A stretch of DNA of 9,181 nucleotides from Bdellovibrionales bacterium. GTDB lineage: Bacteria > Bdellovibrionota > Bacteriovoracia > Bacteriovoracales > Bacteriovoracaceae. The translations under genes and the position numbers were made by a program. Under the pieces are notes generated by a model. It was not told the origin of the DNA, did not search any database, and was given only the letters and a program-made list of their open reading frames with translations. Positions 5,860-9,181 of the stretch are shown here, one piece after another; the first letter of the stretch is position 1, and each line of letters opens with the position of its first letter. The stretch covers positions 1,143 to 10,323 of the forward strand of contig JAHFAA010000107.1 of assembly GCA_023250775.1 (NCBI GenBank). The letters are read 5' to 3'.

Positions 5860-6621
5860 CTACTTGCTTTGTTTACTATAATTAAAAATTTGTATGCCCA
5901 TCATCCAACGGTATAACCCGCGCGGCAGAAGCGACAAAAAAGTTATCAGCAATTTCATACGCAATGGAAAAAGATAGAGGGCGCGACGAGCATCAATGGC
6001 CTTGGCAATAAGATGGGCGCCTTTTTCCCCACTCATTAAAAAAGGCATAGGATGGGTATTTTGCCGAGTCATGGGCGTATCAATAAAACCAGGACAAATA
6101 CAAGAAACAGAAATATTGAGACCTTTCAAATCAATTGACCAGGCCTCACATAAGCGCACAACTGCCGCCTTGGAGGCCGAATAGGCTGCAGCCCCTGGAA
6201 GACCGACAAAGCCAGCAACTGACGCAATAGCAACAAGCTGACCCTTTTTATTGGCAACGAAATGTTGCATGGCCGCTTCGAAAGCATAAAGCACTCCGAA
6301 AACATTGGTCTCCAAGATCTCATTGGCGGCCTTAAAATCGGGAATCTTTGATTTACTGCCTACAGAACGTCCGGCATTGGCGATCATGACGTCAAAACCT
6401 TCGGCCTTCACGGCAAAATCGTTAACCGCCTTCATCAATTCCTCGCGTTGATTCACATCCAACTGATATAACCACAACGATTGTTTATGCTGTTCATAAA
6501 ATCCATGCGGCAATTTTGAGAGATCGCGACCACAGATCCCAACACGATGACCTTGGCCCAAATACAACTTTACCAATTCCAAACCAATTCCTGTTGTTCC
6601 GCCTGTAATAAAATAATTCAT
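5860..6621 (-). CDS. Short-chain dehydrogenase/reductase
   Basis: This 253-aa classical SDR is an NAD(P)-dependent oxidoreductase. The cofactor-binding TGGTTGIG is at 6-13 and GRD at 31-33 follows the second strand; the arginine there hints at NADP preference. NAG is at 82-84, the catalytic asparagine is Asn106 in TNVFG, Ser134 is in AIASVAG, and YSASK gives Tyr147 and Lys151. PGFIDTPM after the sixth strand is also typical. The full tetrad is intact. The C-terminus (about 218-245, RMKLLITFLSLLPRGLYRWMMG) is hydrophobic and basic and may associate with the membrane, as in some lipid-acting SDRs; this is inference. The ATG at 6621 is preceded by GAGG five bases upstream, within the 20-base gap after the permease stop. 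It is the second gene of the minus-strand operon. The substrate is unknown. Confidence 0.92.
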   Translation of the reverse strand: MNYFITGGTTGIGLELVKLYLGQGHRVGICGRDLSKLPHGFYEQHKQSLWLYQLDVNQREELMKAVNDFAVKAEGFDVMIANAGRSVGSKSKIPDFKAANEILETNVFGVLYAFEAAMQHFVANKKGQLVAIASVAGFVGLPGAAAYSASKAAVVRLCEAWSIDLKGLNISVSCICPGFIDTPMTRQNTHPMPFLMSGEKGAHLIAKAIDARRALYLFPLRMKLLITFLSLLPRGLYRWMMGIQIFNYSKQSK

Positions 6622-6641
6622 CTGATCCTCTTTTTCCTACT

Positions 6642-7754
6642 TTAACCCGAGCAACAGTTATCTTCATCTTTATCTTTTTTCGAGAACATTTTTTTGATGG
6701 CGCGATATGAACTATGCACCAAAAGTCCCATTCCAATTAAGCTAATGACTAATAAAAAAGTACTTCGTTCGTTTTCTTTGTCCTGCAAGACCTGTGTGCC
6801 CGAAAGGGCCCAACCATAATTTTTATACAACATATCAACAACGTAAGATAACAGCAAGGCCACCGCTGTATTGACTCCCACATGCAGCGCCAAAAACCGA
6901 GTGCCAAAGACTTTTCGAAGGGTAAGTAGACTCGACAAATTTGAAAGAGGTCCCGCCATTAAAAATAAAAAGACGGCTCCCGCGCTCAGGCCCTTGGCCA
7001 AAAGCCCTGGAGCGATCGGAGTACTCGATTCGGCACAAACATAAATGGGAACTGACACTAGAATGATGGCCAGTCGGCCAAAAAAACCCGAAGCCTTTTC
7101 AAGAGCACCCATGGGAACCCAGACCGAGACGGCGGCACCAATGGCCAAACCTAAGAGAGGCCAGTACCCAAAATCGTCTAGGACATCAACAAAGGCGAAT
7201 TTAAATCCTTTGATTAATTTTTGTTTCCATGAAAGTCCGGGAGCGGCGTGTTGGTGATTATCATCGCACTCACAACAGTTGGAAGATGTAGCACTCGCAA
7301 CACTTTGAGAATCTCGAGCAAAAAAAGCGATCGCCAAAGCTGTACTCACCCCCATAATCAAGGAGGCCAATGGACGCAAAATGGCCATCGCTGGCCCGAG
7401 CATAGTCCAGCTTAATAAAAATGAAGTCGGTGAAGTTTCGGGAGTCGTGGTTAAAAATGCCGAGACAGAAGATTGACTCAGTCCTTTTTTTCGCAAAGTC
7501 TGAACCACAGGAATTACAGAGCAGGAGCACAAAGGCATAGGGACACCGATTAAGGCAACTTTAAGGGCATTTAAAAAACTTTTTTTGCGGGTGTTTTCTG
7601 GGATGGCCAAAAATTTACTAATAAGTCCTGTTTGGCCTTCCCCTAGAAAAGCAAAGAGCAGCCCCGACAAAATCAGACCACCCACCAAAGCGAGCCCTAG
7701 GTCTAAGGACCACTCAAAAAAAGTTTTAAAAAAGAGGTTAATTTCAAGACTCAT
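6642..7754 (-). CDS. DUF318/SO_0444-type permease, probable metal efflux
   Basis: This multi-pass inner-membrane protein belongs to the DUF318 (ArsP/SO_0444) permease family, whose members are linked to export of methylarsenicals or of copper and zinc. From the ATG at 7754 it is 370 aa. Hydrophobic segments are spread across the whole length. The family's conserved ALIGVPMPLCSCSVIPV (CSC at 76-78) lies in the first half, and ESSTPIAPGLLAKGLS and LMAGPLSN are the matching elements in the second half. The central cytoplasmic-type loop carries a Cys/His cluster (CCECDDNHQH, about 160-169) and the C-terminus ends KDEDNCCSG; both look like metal-binding sites. ATGs at 7793 and 7778 are in frame, but none of the three has a clear Shine-Dalgarno. 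The 7754 start is favoured because it gives a normal short lead into the first membrane helix. No ArsR-type regulator is adjacent. Family is secure; the transported ion is inferred. Confidence 0.87.
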   Translation of the reverse strand: MSLEINLFFKTFFEWSLDLGLALVGGLILSGLLFAFLGEGQTGLISKFLAIPENTRKKSFLNALKVALIGVPMPLCSCSVIPVVQTLRKKGLSQSSVSAFLTTTPETSPTSFLLSWTMLGPAMAILRPLASLIMGVSTALAIAFFARDSQSVASATSSNCCECDDNHQHAAPGLSWKQKLIKGFKFAFVDVLDDFGYWPLLGLAIGAAVSVWVPMGALEKASGFFGRLAIILVSVPIYVCAESSTPIAPGLLAKGLSAGAVFLFLMAGPLSNLSSLLTLRKVFGTRFLALHVGVNTAVALLLSYVVDMLYKNYGWALSGTQVLQDKENERSTFLLVISLIGMGLLVHSSYRAIKKMFSKKDKDEDNCCSG

Positions 7755-7826
7755 AAAATAGCAAAGTCTAGCACGCATTATTGAGGACCGCATCGCTGCG
7801 CGCCGTGTTTTTTACAGAGAATTCCC
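7755..7826. other. Gap between permease operon and the tRNA promoter
   Basis: This divergent spacer should contain the promoter of the four-gene minus-strand operon, but no convincing -35/-10 pair was found on that strand. The best -10-like element is AATAAT about 20 bases upstream of the preferred permease start, without a matching -35. A small CGCA/TGCG hairpin around 7790-7801 is too weak and too far from the T-run to be a terminator. Confidence 0.4.
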
Positions 7827-7856
7827 TTGACGGTAATCAGTGAGATTATCTATATT
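7827..7856 (+). promoter_or_regulatory. Promoter of tRNA-Asp
   Basis: TTGACG (7827-7832, 5 of 6 consensus bases) and TATATT (7851-7856, 5 of 6) are separated by 18 bases. Transcription would start near 7863, giving a short leader before the tRNA at 7877. This is the strongest sigma-70-like promoter in the window, as expected for a stable RNA gene. Confidence 0.7.
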
Positions 7857-7876
7857 TGCCCCACGTTAAAGCTAGC

Positions 7877-7953
7877 GGGGGAGTAGTTAAGTTGGTTATA
7901 ACGTCGCCCTGTCACGGCGAAGGCCGCGGGTTCGAGTCCCGTCTCTCCCGCCA
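7877..7953 (+). tRNA. tRNA-Asp (anticodon GTC), CCA encoded
   Basis: The 77-base sequence folds into a complete cloverleaf. The acceptor stem GGGGGAG pairs with CTCTCCC with one G-U, and the D stem GTTA pairs with TAAC around loop AGTTGGTTA. The anticodon stem TCGCC/GGCGA holds loop CTGTCAC with anticodon GTC at 7911-7913. The variable loop is AGGCC, and the T stem GCGGG/CCCGT encloses TTCGAGT. The discriminator base is G, as usual for tRNA-Asp, and CCA is encoded at 7951-7953. It reads aspartate codons GAC and GAU. It has its own promoter and terminator, so it is a single-gene unit. No duplicated 3' end of the tRNA, which would signal an integrated element, is visible in the window. Confidence 0.98.
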
Positions 7954-7971
7954 TCTTTTTTCTTGAATAAA

Positions 7972-8003
7972 AAGTTGTCGTTTTCACAGACAGCTTTTTT
8001 TTT
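7972..8003 (+). terminator. Rho-independent terminator of tRNA-Asp
   Basis: AAGTTGTC (7972-7979) pairs with GACAGCTT (7989-7996) in an 8-bp stem with one G-U pair and a 9-base loop. A run of nine T residues follows at 7995-8003, the first two within the stem. Flanking A residues can pair with the T-run, so it may also work weakly on the other strand. Confidence 0.8.
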
Positions 8004-8033
8004 GCCTTTTTCGCCACGCTCACAAGGATACCC

Positions 8034-8369
8034 ATGAAAAAAAATGAATTTAAGGACTCGGTAATTTTCAATATTAACAACTCGATTCAATACGCAGAAG
8101 GCGGTGTTGTCAGTAAGCAGATCATTCAACGCAAAGTTGGAAATGTGACCATCATGGCCTTCGATAAAGGCCAAAAACTATCCGAACACACCGTTCCTTT
8201 CGATGCCCTTATCAATATTATTGATGGGACAGGTGAAATCATCATCAATCACAAACCCTATACACTCCAGGCCGGTGAATCCATCATCATGCCTGCCAAT
8301 TTCCCCCATGCGGTTAATGCCGTCGAAAAATTCAAGATGGTTTTGACCATGATTAAAGACAACGAGTAG
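8034..8369 (+). CDS. Small single-domain cupin protein
   Basis: This 111-aa protein is one beta-barrel cupin domain, probably cytoplasmic, with no signal peptide. Cupin motif 1 lies around 46-66 (GQKLSEHTVPFDALINIIDG) and motif 2 around 81-96 (GESIIMPANFPHAV). The usual motif-1 pair of histidines is reduced to one (His52, with valine where the second would be), while Glu51 and Asp57 are nearby and His92 is kept. Metal binding is therefore possible but not of the standard 3-His/1-Glu type. Close relatives of this compact form, starting with a GGVVSK-like segment and ending LTMIK, occur widely in bacteria without an assigned role. The ATG at 8034 has AAGGA five bases upstream. A terminator separates it from the tRNA. 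Its own promoter may lie within 7997-8023, but no clear one is visible. Confidence 0.88.
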   Translation: MKKNEFKDSVIFNINNSIQYAEGGVVSKQIIQRKVGNVTIMAFDKGQKLSEHTVPFDALINIIDGTGEIIINHKPYTLQAGESIIMPANFPHAVNAVEKFKMVLTMIKDNE

Positions 8370-8476
8370 CCTAACCACTTGTTTTTACTGCTGCAACCCT
8401 CCAAAATCGTTTAAGATTAAATGTTTATAGCTATTTGACCGAAAAGATCAAGTAATCTTAATTGTGAGGGTGCACT
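8370..8476 (+). promoter_or_regulatory. Leader of the exported-protein genes with inverted repeat
   Basis: This 107-base AT-rich gap holds a perfect 9-bp inverted repeat, TTAAGATTA (8411-8419) and TAATCTTAA (8453-8461), 33 bases apart. A possible promoter lies across it, with TTGACC at 8435-8440 and CTTAAT at 8457-8462, spacing 16. The right arm covers the -10. GAGGG at 8466-8470 is the ribosome-binding site for the GTG at 8477. No terminator for the cupin gene is evident. Promoter and operator roles are inference. Confidence 0.4.
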
Positions 8477-9016
8477 GTGATTACAAATATAAAGATGGCC
8501 TTTATTGCATGCTTGGTCGGCATTTCTCTCGGGGTGGCCGGGGAAGGCCAACATTACTTGCTCTCGGACTATTCAAAATTAGTATGGGATTCCGAGTTGG
8601 AATTAGTTCCCAACTTTATGCCGAAAGAACAAGGAACATGGTTCGAAGGCAACTATCAAAACAAGGAATTTGCCGTTTGGGTTTCCAGGGCCGACGGTCA
8701 CGAAAATAAAATTGCCGATGCTCACCAGAGCTGGAAGCAAATTATCGATTCCAACAAACGAATTACAGGCAAAGAAATCTTGAATCTTGGCTGCAAAAAT
8801 TTAACCGATAAAAGGTTGCTGTGCGAGAGGACCGAAAAAGAGATCGTGGATAAAGACGGAAAAAAAGCTACGCAATACGCTCGTATAAAAATGATTTGGA
8901 ATGACAAAACTGACCTGATTATTTTGCGAACTGTTTCCTTTGTCGATGAGGCCCTGCTTGCGCAGATCAATGGAAAAGTTCGACTTGAGTTTAATGAAAA
9001 AGGCAAAATTAAATAA
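8477..9016 (+). CDS. Exported protein of unknown function (179 aa)
   Basis: The N-terminus is a Sec-type signal peptide: a short basic start (MITNIK), a hydrophobic stretch to about residue 21, and a likely cleavage after the VAG at 20-22. A cysteine at 12 sits inside the hydrophobic core and does not form a lipobox. The mature protein of about 157 aa has no membrane segment and is mixed strand and helix by composition. It contains two cysteines, 106 and 116 (LGCKNLTDKRLLCE), that could form a disulfide in the periplasm. I recognise no family. The GTG start at 8477 is supported by GAGGG six bases upstream; the first ATG at 8495 would shorten the signal peptide's basic end. The next exported-protein gene starts 13 bases downstream, so the two are probably co-transcribed. 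Confidence 0.85.
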   Translation: MITNIKMAFIACLVGISLGVAGEGQHYLLSDYSKLVWDSELELVPNFMPKEQGTWFEGNYQNKEFAVWVSRADGHENKIADAHQSWKQIIDSNKRITGKEILNLGCKNLTDKRLLCERTEKEIVDKDGKKATQYARIKMIWNDKTDLIILRTVSFVDEALLAQINGKVRLEFNEKGKIK

Positions 9017-9029
9017 CCAGAGAAATATT

Positions 9030-9181
9030 ATGGATATAAAGTTTTTGCTGATTTTAGGATTATTAACGGGCATCAGCAGTGTGCAGGCACAAACGGCTGC
9101 GCGAGTTTTAGATGCCTTTGGTGATTCCTGCCCCATCACTCAGGGGGGAATTACCAATCCGCTGAATCAGGCCAGGGCGGG
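9030..9181 (+). CDS. Exported protein, 3' end outside the window
   Basis: An ATG at 9030 opens a frame that runs to the window edge without a stop (50 complete codons). It begins with a clear signal peptide, MDIKFLLILGLLTGISSVQA, with an A-x-A-like cleavage after VQA at residue 20. The mature start is QTAARVLDAFGDSCPITQGG, with one cysteine at 34. It follows the preceding exported-protein gene by 13 bases with only a weak AGAG-like ribosome-binding site. Too little is present to assign a family. The exported nature is well supported. Confidence 0.75.
   Translation, partial: MDIKFLLILGLLTGISSVQAQTAARVLDAFGDSCPITQGGITNPLNQARA

Noticed and set aside
7789..7816. GC-rich CGCA/TGCG hairpin followed by six T residues as a terminator
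   Set aside because: The stem is four pairs and the T-run is several bases away; it also sits in a divergent region where no terminator is expected.
7877..7953. tRNA-Asp as an attachment site of an integrated element
   Set aside because: No integrase gene and no second copy of the tRNA 3' end occur in the window; flanking genes look chromosomal.
7850..8174. Two minus-strand reading frames across the tRNA region with GETGLEPAAF-like and DGTRTRGL-like residues
   Set aside because: These are antisense readings of the tRNA-Asp gene; this kind of peptide is a well-known mis-annotation over tRNA genes. The frames also overlap the cupin gene.

Overview
The window is an ordinary-looking, gene-dense bacterial chromosome segment of moderate GC content. 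It has short intergenic gaps, stop/start overlaps inside operons, and Shine-Dalgarno sequences before many starts. A lipobox protein, a GreB-type elongation factor and secreted proteins point to a Gram-negative host. The overall gene style would suit a Bdellovibrionota or deltaproteobacterium-like lineage, but that placement is inference. No mobile element, CRISPR array, rRNA or integration scar was seen.

Layout. (1) Positions 1-2768, plus strand: the 3' part of glyA (cut by the window edge), a 256-nt gap with a possible promoter, then nrdR, nusB and an unrecognised 147-aa gene packed head to tail. (2) Positions 2765-4140, minus strand: a three-gene operon reading low-molecular-weight tyrosine phosphatase, greB, then a DUF6165-like protein. 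(3) Positions 4216-4788, plus strand: peptide deformylase (def) alone, with a very acidic C-terminal tail. (4) Positions 4785-7754, minus strand: a four-gene operon reading an SO_0444/DUF318-type permease, a short-chain dehydrogenase, a small lipoprotein and a SAM methyltransferase. (5) Positions 7827-9181, plus strand: a tRNA-Asp(GTC) with its own promoter and terminator, a small cupin, and two genes for exported proteins, the last cut by the window edge.

How the genes work together. The left block is housekeeping: one-carbon metabolism (GlyA), control of ribonucleotide reductase genes (NrdR), antitermination of rRNA transcription (NusB), rescue of backtracked RNA polymerase (GreB), N-terminal maturation of new proteins (Def) and an aspartate tRNA. 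The four-gene minus-strand operon is less predictable. It couples a probable metal efflux permease, which carries a Cys/His-rich loop and a Cys-Cys tail, to an oxidoreductase, an envelope lipoprotein and a methyltransferase. Both convergent gene pairs overlap by exactly four bases at their stop codons, leaving no room for an intergenic terminator. I found no clear sign of a new defence or mobile system. The most distinctive items are the permease operon, the phosphatase-greB-DUF6165 operon, the unrecognised 147-aa gene, and the exported-protein pair at the right edge with an inverted repeat around its putative promoter.
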